DNA from: Candidatus Poseidoniaceae archaeon
Lineage (GTDB): Archaea > Thermoplasmatota > Poseidoniia > Poseidoniales > Poseidoniaceae
Assembly (NCBI GenBank): GCA_023254445.1
Contig: JALRLN010000004.1
Location: forward strand, 1-31,820
Reading direction: 5' to 3'
Length of the DNA stretch: 31,820 bases
The notes under the pieces are model-generated. The model did no database searches. It had not been told where the DNA came from and saw only the letters and a list, made by a program, of their open reading frames with translations. Shown piece by piece: positions 1-6,689 of this stretch; position 1 is the stretch's first letter; each line of letters opens with the position of its first letter. The translations under genes and the position numbers were made by a program.

Positions 1-1
1 C

Positions 2-550
2 CACAAGATTGGACGTGAAACACGGCTTCGTGAGGCCTTGGCGCCAATCGTGGACAAGTTCGACTACATCATCATCGATACTCCTCCTTCGTTGGGCCTC
101 CTGTCCATCAATGCCCTGAGTGCAGCCAATTGGGTGGTGGCCCCGGTTCAAGCAGAATACTACTCCTTGGAAGGATTCAGCATGCTGATGAATTCCATTC
201 AAATGATTCAACGACGGATCAACCGGAACCTCAAGTTCTTCGGCGTGGTCATGACCATGGTGGACACCCGTTCCAAACTCTCGCGTCACGTGGTGGACCA
301 GGTCACGCTGAAGATGCCCAACACGCTGTTCAACACCTCGATTCGCCGGCTCGTCAACGTCGCGGAGGCTCCATGGTCGGGTGCTCCGACGGTCCTGCTG
401 AACAAACCAAGCCCCAACGGAGCGGGCGCGGGCTCCTTGGAATATTGGACCTTAGCCAAGGAATTCCACGACCGGGTCCAGAGCATGCGCTCGCAGTACG
501 GCGTCACCGAGCCGAACCGCGTGCTCTTGGAATCCCAAGGCCGTCGGTGA
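2..550 (+). CDS. ParA/Soj-family partition ATPase, C-terminal part (5' end outside window)
   Basis: The frame is open to the left edge, so only the C-terminal 182 or so residues are visible. The visible part matches the second half of ParA/Soj/MinD-type P-loop ATPases. It has a Walker B segment DYIIIDTPPS, then SINALSAANWVVAPVQAEYYSLEG, with the proline after a hydrophobic strand typical of ParA, and a later VVMTMVD strand. Family members dimerise on ATP, bind DNA non-specifically, and move chromosomes, plasmids or protein cargo with a partner protein. The Walker A motif would lie upstream of the window. The gene ends in TGA at 548-550. The next gene on the same strand, a ribbon-helix-helix-like protein, starts 90 bases later. 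The family assignment is firm; whether it segregates DNA or positions another cargo cannot be told from this fragment. Confidence 0.88.
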   Translation, partial: HKIGRETRLREALAPIVDKFDYIIIDTPPSLGLLSINALSAANWVVAPVQAEYYSLEGFSMLMNSIQMIQRRINRNLKFFGVVMTMVDTRSKLSRHVVDQVTLKMPNTLFNTSIRRLVNVAEAPWSGAPTVLLNKPSPNGAGAGSLEYWTLAKEFHDRVQSMRSQYGVTEPNRVLLESQGRR

Positions 551-597
551 CGCGCTCGGCGTCGAAGAACCCCTGCGAAAACAGCACTGCCTCACGC

Positions 598-626
598 GCG
601 GCTTAAGTAGCCACGAAGGAAGCCGC
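598..626 (+). promoter_or_regulatory. Putative promoter/operator of the RHH-PIN-like module
   Basis: A perfect 7-base inverted repeat, GCGGCTT at 598-604 and AAGCCGC at 620-626, is separated by 15 bases. An AT-rich TATA-like core (CTTAAGTA, 602-609) overlaps its left arm, about 32-39 bases before the ATG at 641. Ribbon-helix-helix regulators commonly bind such repeats in their own promoters. That this is an autoregulatory operator is inference. Confidence 0.42.
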
Positions 627-640
627 ACGCGGGATGCACG

Positions 641-883
641 ATGACAGCGAAGGGAATGACCTCCGTGAGCGTGAGCTACGAAGTACGACGACAATTGAAC
701 ACCCTGCGGACCCATGGTGGGTACCGCAGCGTGGATGAACTGCTGCAGGACCTGATTCGACAGCATCGGATGGCACGCATGGATGGAAGCCTCGGCACGC
801 TACGTGCACGCGCGAAGGACGCTGCGAACGTCGACGTTGACCACCTGGTCGAGCGCTTGAAGCTCGCTCCCTTCAAGGTGTGA
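641..883 (+). CDS. Small ribbon-helix-helix-like DNA-binding protein (antitoxin or partition adaptor candidate)
   Basis: This 80-residue protein has the layout of a ribbon-helix-helix regulator. A short N-terminal strand (TSVSVSYEVRRQL, residues 7-19) is followed by a helix, a turn with GGYRSVDEL, and a second helix (LLQDLIRQH), the S-x-D-E-L-L pattern of VapB-like and DUF7557-like archaeal antitoxins. The C-terminal half (about 45-80) is helical and charged, as in antitoxins that wrap a partner. The ATG at 641 was chosen because a TATA-like box lies about 35 bases upstream; an in-frame ATG at 656 is an alternative start. Its stop overlaps the GTG start of the next gene, so the two are probably translationally coupled. 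Because it follows a ParA gene, it could instead be a ParG-like centromere-binding partner. Confidence 0.6.
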   Translation: MTAKGMTSVSVSYEVRRQLNTLRTHGGYRSVDELLQDLIRQHRMARMDGSLGTLRARAKDAANVDVDHLVERLKLAPFKV

Positions 884-1143
884 GCACCATGATGAGTTGG
901 AAGCCACCTCAGGTGGCCTTTGATGCGAAGCACTTGGTCAGGGCCCTGTTTGACCCGTCCACAGAAGAGGCACGCCTGCTCGAGGTCGCTGCCCGAGGCG
1001 ACCTTGACATCCACGCCAGCCGAAGCGCCTGGAACGGTGTGCTTTGGCTGATCCAGAGCACGGTGAAGGACGGTGGCCGACCAATGTACACCGGCGAGGA
1101 ACTCGCGCGTCTGCGAGAGGACCTGCCCGTTACGTGGGCGTGA
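880..1143 (+). CDS. Short PIN-like protein, possible toxin partner (truncated fold)
   Basis: An 87-residue protein that starts at GTG 880 inside the stop of the preceding gene (GTGA overlap); ATG codons at 889 and 892 are alternative starts. The N-terminal half, VAFDAKHLVRALFDPSTEEARLLE (residues 12-35, Asp15), resembles the first strand and helix of PIN-domain ribonuclease toxins, where the first Asp binds metal. The segment after it (ARGDLDIHAS) fits the second strand. The remaining 40 residues do not show the later PIN acidic residues, and the protein is well short of the usual 120-150 residues. The DNA after the stop runs directly into the end of a convergent gene at 1152. It may be a decayed VapC, a minimal variant, or an unrelated small partner protein. 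Function is not established. Confidence 0.45.
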   Translation: MSTMMSWKPPQVAFDAKHLVRALFDPSTEEARLLEVAARGDLDIHASRSAWNGVLWLIQSTVKDGGRPMYTGEELARLREDLPVTWA

Positions 1144-1151
1144 CCCGGGAC

Positions 1152-3578
1152 TCAATTCTCAGCCTGCTTCGCAAGCCACTGGTGCCCGTAGTGCTCCCAT
1201 TGCTCCATGGTCCACCCTTCTGGGAGGCCTGATTCGGGAACCGGGGGTGCGCTTGCACGCTCGTTCCCCTCCTGCACGGAAACGTCCGTGGTCGTCGTCG
1301 GCGGGGCATCGGTGACCGGTGAGGGGTCATTGTCCATCGCAAGGGCCCCACGTTCGGCTTCTGGAGGCTGTTCAGGCTCCATCGAATCAGGTTGGGCGGG
1401 GGAGGGCTCAATCTGTCCCTCACTGGCGTTCATGGCGTCCTCCTCGGATTCCATAGGATCGTCCCCCCAAAGGGCGTCGTCTTCGACACCACCACGTGCT
1501 GAGAGCCCTGCATGGCCCGTCAACGCTTCTTCCGAGATGCTGTCGGAGTCCCCAAAGCCAACGAAAGACTTCTGCGTTTCAGCGGCGGTGCTGCTCCTTC
1601 GCCGGGAAGCGGCAGATACCGTCAGGATGGCTGCGGTCATCGCGACGAAGACAAGCCCGGCCAGCATCGCCACCTGCTTCACGAGGTTCATGTCCACGCC
1701 ACCCGCTCCAGGGCCGTTCGCCACCGTGGCGTTCCAGTACGAGAAGGTCATGCGGCTCCGCTCGGATTCGTTCAAGGTCGAGAGGTAGTCCTGGTATTCC
1801 ACGCTGCGGATCCCAAGGCAGATGTCCCGGACGTCGTTGAACGCAAGGCGGCAGTGGTCCTCCACGGTGCGAACCAAGGCGTTCGAGTCGTTGTAATCTG
1901 AGCGCTGGCCAACGCCATCGCCGTCCTGGTCGAGGTGTTCGTTCGGGTCTTGCGCCATGCCATCACCAACCTCCGAAGCATCGGCCCAGCCATCCCCGTC
2001 CTCATCTGGACAGCCAAACATGGCCTCCGCTGCGTAGGTGGTGACCTCCTCGATAACGGGGACCAACGCCTGAATCGAGGCGCCCGGAACCGTTGGGCAA
2101 GCATCTGGGCGCACGCCGTCTTGCGCATCACCGTACCCGTCACCATCGCTGTCCGCCCATTGCGTTCGTTCGTTGGGAAAGGCATCTGCTCCATCGGTCA
2201 CCGTCCATCCATCGTCCGGGTCAGACCAGCCGTCGAGGTCGCGGTCCGTGCACCCGAGCCGGTCGTTTGTCGAGAATCCGTTTGACCCAGGGCAATCGTC
2301 GGGACGGTACCCCGCCGGGTTGTCCCCGTAGCCGTCTCGGTCATCATCGGCCCATTGCGTCGGGTCCTCGGGGAACACGTCACCGTCGGGGTCCTCGGTG
2401 TTGTCCCCAACACCATCGCCGTCCGCGTCCACCCATTGGTTCGCATCGTCGGGAAACGCATCGGGCATGGTTCCCTCGAGGTCGTCGCCGTACCCATCGC
2501 CATCGCGGTCGGCCCACTGCGTGGGATCGTCTGGGAAGGCGTCACCGTCGGCTGCGTCTGCATTGTCCCCGTACCCATCACCATCTCGATCGCTGGTCTG
2601 GTCTGCGTTGGTGGGGAAGGCATCTTGCGCATCCGCGATGCCGTCTCCGTCCGAATCAACGTCGAAAAGGCGAACGCGCGTGCTTGACGACGTGGTGCTG
2701 ATGAGGTGGAGGCTGCCGTCCTCGTTTACCGTCACAGCGATGACAGAGCCTGTGGCCTGGAAGCTCTGAACGATGCTGAGGGACGCGTCCACGTGCTTGA
2801 CTTGACCGTTTTGATGCCCAACGAACACCCCGCTGTCGCCGTCAAGGGAGAGCGAGGTGACCGGTGTGGTGCTGCTCGAGACCGAGAGGCCCTGCCACGT
2901 CACCGTGCTGAACCGATGAACGCCACCGTTGGAGAGCCCAATCCAGAGGTCCAATCCGTCTTCGACAAGCGACTTGACCGCCGCCCCGAGGCCTGAAAGT
3001 TGGTCTTCCTGTGTTCCATCGTCCGCATGAATCAACACGGTACCGTCGAACCCCGCGGTGAGGATGCGACCATCGTCGAGCACAAGGAAGGTGGCAACAC
3101 CGCCGCTCATCACGGTCGTCCTCGCGCCGGATGGGCCGGTCGGCCCGTATTCGACGGCCTGCCGGACGCCTCCGTTGTGCACCAGCCACAGGTCCCCGCC
3201 GTCGTCCCAATCAAGGTGCTCGACCGGGTCGACCGTTTGGATGTCACGAACCACCTCTCCCGAGGTCACGGAGAGCACCACCGCACCGTCGTCGTGTCCA
3301 AGCGCGATGAGGCCCGCCGCGGCATCAAAGCGGACGGCGTTCACGCTCACGTTCGCGTCGATTTGATTCACTTTTTGCAGGAGCCCAAGGTTCCAGAGGT
3401 GCTCCACGATGGCGCCGCCTGCGTCGACCGTCAGCACCCCGCCATCACCGAGGTCGTACCAGGCCAAGACGCGGCTGTCGTTGTGCACTTCACCTCCGTC
3501 GATGAGGGCGGCGGACGATGCAGAAGACATCAGCAGGAGCAGCACGAGGCCCGCTAGCAGCGTGCGAGTGTGAACCAT
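1152..3578 (-). CDS. Secreted, membrane-anchored beta-propeller / thrombospondin type 3 repeat protein
   Basis: An 808-residue envelope protein. Residues 1-23 form a signal peptide (LLAGLVLLLLMSSASSA). Residues about 24-305 are repeated four-strand units with WD40/PQQ-like character, such as GLIALGHDDGAVVLS and DDGRILTAGFDGTVLI, suggesting a beta-propeller. Residues about 308-564 carry roughly eight Asp/Gly repeats of the thrombospondin type 3 kind (DSDGDGIADAQDAFP, DRDGDGYGDN), which usually bind calcium. A transmembrane helix (VAMLAGLVFVAMTAAILTV) lies near 635-655. The tail is acidic and proline-rich and presumably cytoplasmic, and it ends in a short conserved-looking element, GLPEGWTMEQWEHYGHQWL. 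The gene follows the coiled-coil gene by 39 bases and is probably co-transcribed. The ligand and role are unknown. The repeat style is characteristic of marine group II archaeal surface proteins. Confidence 0.8.
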   Translation of the reverse strand: MVHTRTLLAGLVLLLLMSSASSAALIDGGEVHNDSRVLAWYDLGDGGVLTVDAGGAIVEHLWNLGLLQKVNQIDANVSVNAVRFDAAAGLIALGHDDGAVVLSVTSGEVVRDIQTVDPVEHLDWDDGGDLWLVHNGGVRQAVEYGPTGPSGARTTVMSGGVATFLVLDDGRILTAGFDGTVLIHADDGTQEDQLSGLGAAVKSLVEDGLDLWIGLSNGGVHRFSTVTWQGLSVSSSTTPVTSLSLDGDSGVFVGHQNGQVKHVDASLSIVQSFQATGSVIAVTVNEDGSLHLISTTSSSTRVRLFDVDSDGDGIADAQDAFPTNADQTSDRDGDGYGDNADAADGDAFPDDPTQWADRDGDGYGDDLEGTMPDAFPDDANQWVDADGDGVGDNTEDPDGDVFPEDPTQWADDDRDGYGDNPAGYRPDDCPGSNGFSTNDRLGCTDRDLDGWSDPDDGWTVTDGADAFPNERTQWADSDGDGYGDAQDGVRPDACPTVPGASIQALVPVIEEVTTYAAEAMFGCPDEDGDGWADASEVGDGMAQDPNEHLDQDGDGVGQRSDYNDSNALVRTVEDHCRLAFNDVRDICLGIRSVEYQDYLSTLNESERSRMTFSYWNATVANGPGAGGVDMNLVKQVAMLAGLVFVAMTAAILTVSAASRRRSSTAAETQKSFVGFGDSDSISEEALTGHAGLSARGGVEDDALWGDDPMESEEDAMNASEGQIEPSPAQPDSMEPEQPPEAERGALAMDNDPSPVTDAPPTTTTDVSVQEGNERASAPPVPESGLPEGWTMEQWEHYGHQWLAKQAEN

Positions 3579-3596
3579 GGCCGTTGGTGCGTGCTT

Positions 3597-3614
3597 CGAG
3601 CCTTCAAAGGCTCG
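3597..3614 (-). other. Hairpin between the coiled-coil and propeller genes
   Basis: On the minus strand, CGAGCCT-TTGA-AGGCTCG forms a perfect 7-base stem with a 4-base loop. It begins 3 bases after the stop codon of the upstream coiled-coil gene and ends 18 bases before the ATG of the propeller gene. No T-run follows it, so it is not an obvious terminator. It could mark an mRNA processing or attenuation site. Confidence 0.4.
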
Positions 3615-3617
3615 TCC

Positions 3618-6143
3618 TCAAGCGTCGTCCGAAGGCTCCTCGTTTTTGGACGACGGAAGGCGCAAGGGCCGCAAGGTGTGAACAGGTTGAAGCACCGTTG
3701 GGGCGACGTCTTCCACCACACCGAGCACGGGCATGGCAGGCTTCAGGCGAGCCGTGGTTGCGGGGCTCCCCACGGGCTGCATGGTTCGTACAGGCTGCAA
3801 CACCGCCGCCTCCATCGGCGGTTGGTCATCGACGACCGACGGTTGGACGTCGTCGTACTGCGCGCCCTCGTCGAGGGCTCCATCGAGCACCGCCTCGACT
3901 TCGTCCATCATGTCCTCGAGGAGTTCGGCTTCGATCTCCTCCGTGACGGCGACCATCTCGTCCTCAACCGCACCGGGGCGCTCCGGCTCAGGAACGAGGG
4001 CCGGAGCCTCGGTCTCAAGCATCGGCTCGACGGCCTCGGTGGGGGGCGCCTCCGACGGTTCGAGGTCAGGTGCTGGGGCGAGGGGCTCCTGCACAGATTC
4101 AACGGCAGGAGCAGGGGTGATTGGCTGACGCACGGGAGCGACGACGGGGGTTTTGACCTGCTTCACCGGCTTCACAATTGGAGCAGGCGCGGAGGGAGCA
4201 AGCGTGCGGACGGTGGACGTGGGTGCCCGCATGCCGGCGAGGCCCAAGCGTGCCGGTTGCGCCTCTGCCGCCTGAGCGAGCGCGGTCAGCGAGCCCCGTC
4301 CAGCAGCGGCGCCCAGCGCGTCAGGCCTTGCCCCCAACGTGCTTGCGTCTGCGCTGGCACCAAGGCCAGCTCCACCCTGACCGGAAATTGAGGCAAGCCA
4401 TTGTTGCCGCTTGTCCAATCGGGTATCGGTGTCCTGAAGGCGCGCAAATTCAGCCTCGCGCTCCGCCAGGTGTTCCTCCTCGGTTGCGACCTCGCCCTCC
4501 ACCTGAGCCGTGATGCTTTCTCGCATCCGTTCCTCGGCCATGGCCTTGAACTCGTCCATCTTCTTGGACAATCCCGAGATGCGGTCACGGATTTCCGCAC
4601 GCTTCAACCCAAGTTGGGCTTCGATTTCAGCACGGATGCGCGCCTCCTTTCGACGTACGTCGATCAGGGCCTTGTTCCGCATGATCTCCTCACGCTTGTC
4701 CAACTGACGCTCCAGTTGTGTGGCCACCTCGTCCATCTTCCGCTCACGGAAGGCATTGAGCCGCTCCTCCATGTCGAGTTCAAGTTCGAGCACGGTTTCT
4801 TCCTTCAGCAGGTCGAGGTCCGTGTCCCACGACAGGCGCTCGTTTCGGAGGCTTGCATCCACTTCGGAGAGGATGGCCTTCCGTGCTGCGGCTTCACGGC
4901 TCTGGAACTCAAGTTCGAGGCGTTCGGTCCACTCCGTACGCTTGGCTGCGTACTGTTCCTCGAGTTCCGCTCGAATCTCTGCCTCTCGCTCGTAGCGGAA
5001 GCGGGCCAAGCGGTTTTGGATCTCGGATTCCCGGGCTGCTTGGTAGCGGGAGTAGTCGTCTTCGTTGCGCTGCTCCAGATCGGCTTCCACCTGGAGCCGC
5101 AGGGCCTGCTCCACCTCCTCCACGGCGTTCCCGTACGTGAGGTCGTAGCGCTCACGCAAGCGGGCCTTACGGTCTGCCAAGCGTTCGGAAAAGTCCTGCT
5201 GCAACTGGACCTCGACTTCCCGTCGGAGTTCGTCACGCCGTCGTGCGATGGAGAGTTCAACGTCTTCGCGCATTCGCGCCTCGAGCACCTCTGTCTCGTG
5301 ACGGAGACGCTGCTCAAGTTCCTCTTGAATCTCCACCGCCAAGTTGGCTTCAAGGCGCTGGCTTCTCCTGGCGTATTCTGCTCGGAGGGCCGCTTCGCGC
5401 AGGCTCAATCGCTGGCGCAGTTGTTGTTCCAAACGGGTGCGGATGCCGTGCCGAAGTTGAGATTCGCGCTCTGCCAACTGCGCGTCCTGTTCATCGCGAA
5501 GGCGAGCCAATTCTGCGTCCTCCATGGACGCAAACCGCTGATCCATCTCCTGCTGGAGTTCCTCCTCGAACGCCTTGATCCTGCGATGAAGCCGCTGACG
5601 GTGCTCCAAATCAAGGCGCTGCTGCATCAACTCCACACGCTGCTGGTGCTCCTGCTCAAGTTGTTGACGCAAGTCTTCAGCGAGTCGGTCCTGCTCCTCC
5701 TGCATGCGTCGGTCGGTCTCGACCTCGAATCGCTGACGAAGGACCTCAAGTTCACGCGCCAGCCGTGCCTCGTACTCATCGCGCAAGCGGGCCTCCTCAC
5801 GAGCGAAGGACTCACGCCCCTCCTGAGCGAGTTCCGTCTCCATCGCTTCACGAAGCTCTCGCTCCACGTCGGAGAGGGTCCGCTCGCGATGAAGGTCCAG
5901 GCTGGTTGCAAGGTTGGCTTGTTGCGCCTGCACCCGTTCGCGCAGCTCTGAATACCGCAATCGCCGTTCCCGCTTCAGGTCCGAACGCAGGCGGTCTTCC
6001 GCCCTGTACCGCGCGCTGACCCCTGCCTCCTCGTCTGCGGACGTGGAGGTCGCCCGGGTAAATTGCCCTCGGAGGGCTGCGAGGCTCCTCCGATCGTCCC
6101 CCGAGGAGCGACGAGGAGCGAAGGGCCCTTCTGACTCCGACAT
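3618..6143 (-). CDS. Long coiled-coil protein with proline-rich tail
   Basis: An 841-residue protein with no signal peptide and no membrane segment, so presumably cytoplasmic. Residues about 45-590 are almost continuous Glu/Arg/Gln/Leu-rich helix, for example ELRERVQAQQANL and EEELQQEMDQRF, with very few prolines or glycines: a long coiled-coil rod. A glycine/alanine-rich hinge (about 590-635) follows. The tail (about 640-841) is rich in Pro, Ala, Val and Glu. It carries three V[RH]T[LM]xP motifs near residues 644, 784 and 823, and an acidic amphipathic helix near 725-755. There is no Walker A or ABC signature, so it is not an SMC or Rad50 protein. It has its own candidate promoter and leader hairpin, and the propeller gene follows 39 bases downstream. 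A scaffold or cytoskeletal role is conceivable but unproven; I do not recognise a named family. Confidence 0.75.
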   Translation of the reverse strand: MSESEGPFAPRRSSGDDRRSLAALRGQFTRATSTSADEEAGVSARYRAEDRLRSDLKRERRLRYSELRERVQAQQANLATSLDLHRERTLSDVERELREAMETELAQEGRESFAREEARLRDEYEARLARELEVLRQRFEVETDRRMQEEQDRLAEDLRQQLEQEHQQRVELMQQRLDLEHRQRLHRRIKAFEEELQQEMDQRFASMEDAELARLRDEQDAQLAERESQLRHGIRTRLEQQLRQRLSLREAALRAEYARRSQRLEANLAVEIQEELEQRLRHETEVLEARMREDVELSIARRRDELRREVEVQLQQDFSERLADRKARLRERYDLTYGNAVEEVEQALRLQVEADLEQRNEDDYSRYQAARESEIQNRLARFRYEREAEIRAELEEQYAAKRTEWTERLELEFQSREAAARKAILSEVDASLRNERLSWDTDLDLLKEETVLELELDMEERLNAFRERKMDEVATQLERQLDKREEIMRNKALIDVRRKEARIRAEIEAQLGLKRAEIRDRISGLSKKMDEFKAMAEERMRESITAQVEGEVATEEEHLAEREAEFARLQDTDTRLDKRQQWLASISGQGGAGLGASADASTLGARPDALGAAAGRGSLTALAQAAEAQPARLGLAGMRAPTSTVRTLAPSAPAPIVKPVKQVKTPVVAPVRQPITPAPAVESVQEPLAPAPDLEPSEAPPTEAVEPMLETEAPALVPEPERPGAVEDEMVAVTEEIEAELLEDMMDEVEAVLDGALDEGAQYDDVQPSVVDDQPPMEAAVLQPVRTMQPVGSPATTARLKPAMPVLGVVEDVAPTVLQPVHTLRPLRLPSSKNEEPSDDA

Positions 6144-6157
6144 GGCCTTCCCATCCC

Positions 6158-6172
6158 AGCGGCAAAGCCGCT
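6158..6172 (-). other. Leader hairpin before the coiled-coil gene
   Basis: AGCGGC-TTT-GCCGCT on the minus strand is a perfect 6-base stem with a 3-base loop. It ends 14 bases before the ATG at 6143, with the purine-rich GGGATGGGAAGG stretch lying between hairpin and start. It would sit in the 5' leader of the transcript from the TATA-like box at 6192-6206. A regulatory role is only inferred. Confidence 0.35.
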
Positions 6173-6191
6173 AACGGCACCACATCCGCGT

Positions 6192-6206
6192 CTTTTCATA
6201 GATAAG
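6192..6206 (-). promoter_or_regulatory. TATA-like promoter of the coiled-coil gene
   Basis: On the minus strand the sequence CTTATCTATGAAAAG is a clear AT-rich island in GC-rich DNA. It lies about 50-63 bases before the ATG at 6143, in the 122-base gap after the zinc-ribbon gene. Transcription starting about 25 bases downstream would give a leader of about 30 bases that contains the hairpin. Confidence 0.5.
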
Positions 6207-6265
6207 GTGAACGCTGACGAACAGCCCGCAGCCTCTCGCTTTGGGAGGGCGCGTGCCCCGCCGGT

Positions 6266-6658
6266 TCAGAAGTTGACTGCAAATCCGGTGTCGCAAGCAG
6301 GGCACGTGATCTCCCGGCGTCCGGGCCTGCGGTTCATTCGAAGTCGGCGGTCGCAACTCGGGCATGCGACTTCGACCTTCGCCTGCTTCGGAGTGAGGTG
6401 GAATTCCACCTCGCACGAGCCACAACGAAGCAACGCAGGACGGTCGTCCACCCCAGCCACCAGCACCTTGCTGCATCCAGGGCAGGCGACCTTCTCCTCG
6501 GCCCATGCACGACGTGTTGCAGGGTGGTCAACACGCACACGAGCATCGCACAACACGCAGGTCACCTCGCCGAGGCCCATGGGAAGCATGCCCTTGCATC
6601 GTGGACAACTGAGGGCCGGGGCTTCCACGGAGGATTCGACCTCCTGCCGCTCGTCCAT
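6266..6658 (-). CDS. Triple zinc-ribbon protein
   Basis: This 130-residue protein is built from three successive zinc ribbons, each formed by two CxxC knuckles: Cys18/21 with 34/37, Cys59/62 with 79/82, and Cys99/102 with 119/122. The spacing within a ribbon is about 12-16 residues. Ribbons of this kind bind structural zinc and often contact nucleic acid or protein; the basic third ribbon (RRLRMNRRPGRR) would suit RNA or DNA. The ATG at 6658 is used. A strong ribosome-binding sequence (GGGAGGAG) lies upstream and partly overlaps a small hairpin. The gene follows the metal-pumping ATPase gene by 31 bases on the same strand, so the pair probably forms one transcript. It could act as a zinc-dependent regulator or chaperone for the pump, but no specific family is recognised. 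Confidence 0.75.
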   Translation of the reverse strand: MDERQEVESSVEAPALSCPRCKGMLPMGLGEVTCVLCDARVRVDHPATRRAWAEEKVACPGCSKVLVAGVDDRPALLRCGSCEVEFHLTPKQAKVEVACPSCDRRLRMNRRPGRREITCPACDTGFAVNF

Positions 6659-6662
6659 GCTT

Positions 6663-6676
6663 GGAGCAGGGGCTCC
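6663..6676 (-). other. Small hairpin overlapping the ribosome-binding site of the zinc-ribbon gene
   Basis: On the minus strand GGAGC-CCCT-GCTCC folds into a 5-base stem with a 4-base loop, 4 bases before the ATG at 6658. Its left arm shares bases with the Shine-Dalgarno-like GGGAGGAG. A stem this short can arise by chance in GC-rich DNA. Confidence 0.25.
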
Positions 6677-6689
6677 TCCCTCTTGGAGT

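Noticed and set aside
26..100. TTG at 38 as the true start of the left-edge ParA gene
   Set aside because: The frame is open to the window edge and a start there would remove Walker A; the gene is simply cut by the window.
1885..2660. Tandem DNA repeats that might be a CRISPR array or minisatellite
   Set aside because: The periodicity is that of Asp/Gly protein repeats in a coding gene, with variable spacing and diverged units; there are no constant spacers or identical repeats.
4401..5951. Open frame of 516 codons on the plus strand, rich in Leu and Phe, that looks like a membrane protein
   Set aside because: Leu-rich translation is the expected antisense of Glu/Gln/Lys-rich coiled-coil codons (CTC, CTT, TTG). 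The minus-strand gene is better supported.
3618..6143. SMC or Rad50-type protein
   Set aside because: No Walker A, Walker B or ABC signature and no hinge domain of that family is present; only coiled coil and a proline-rich tail.
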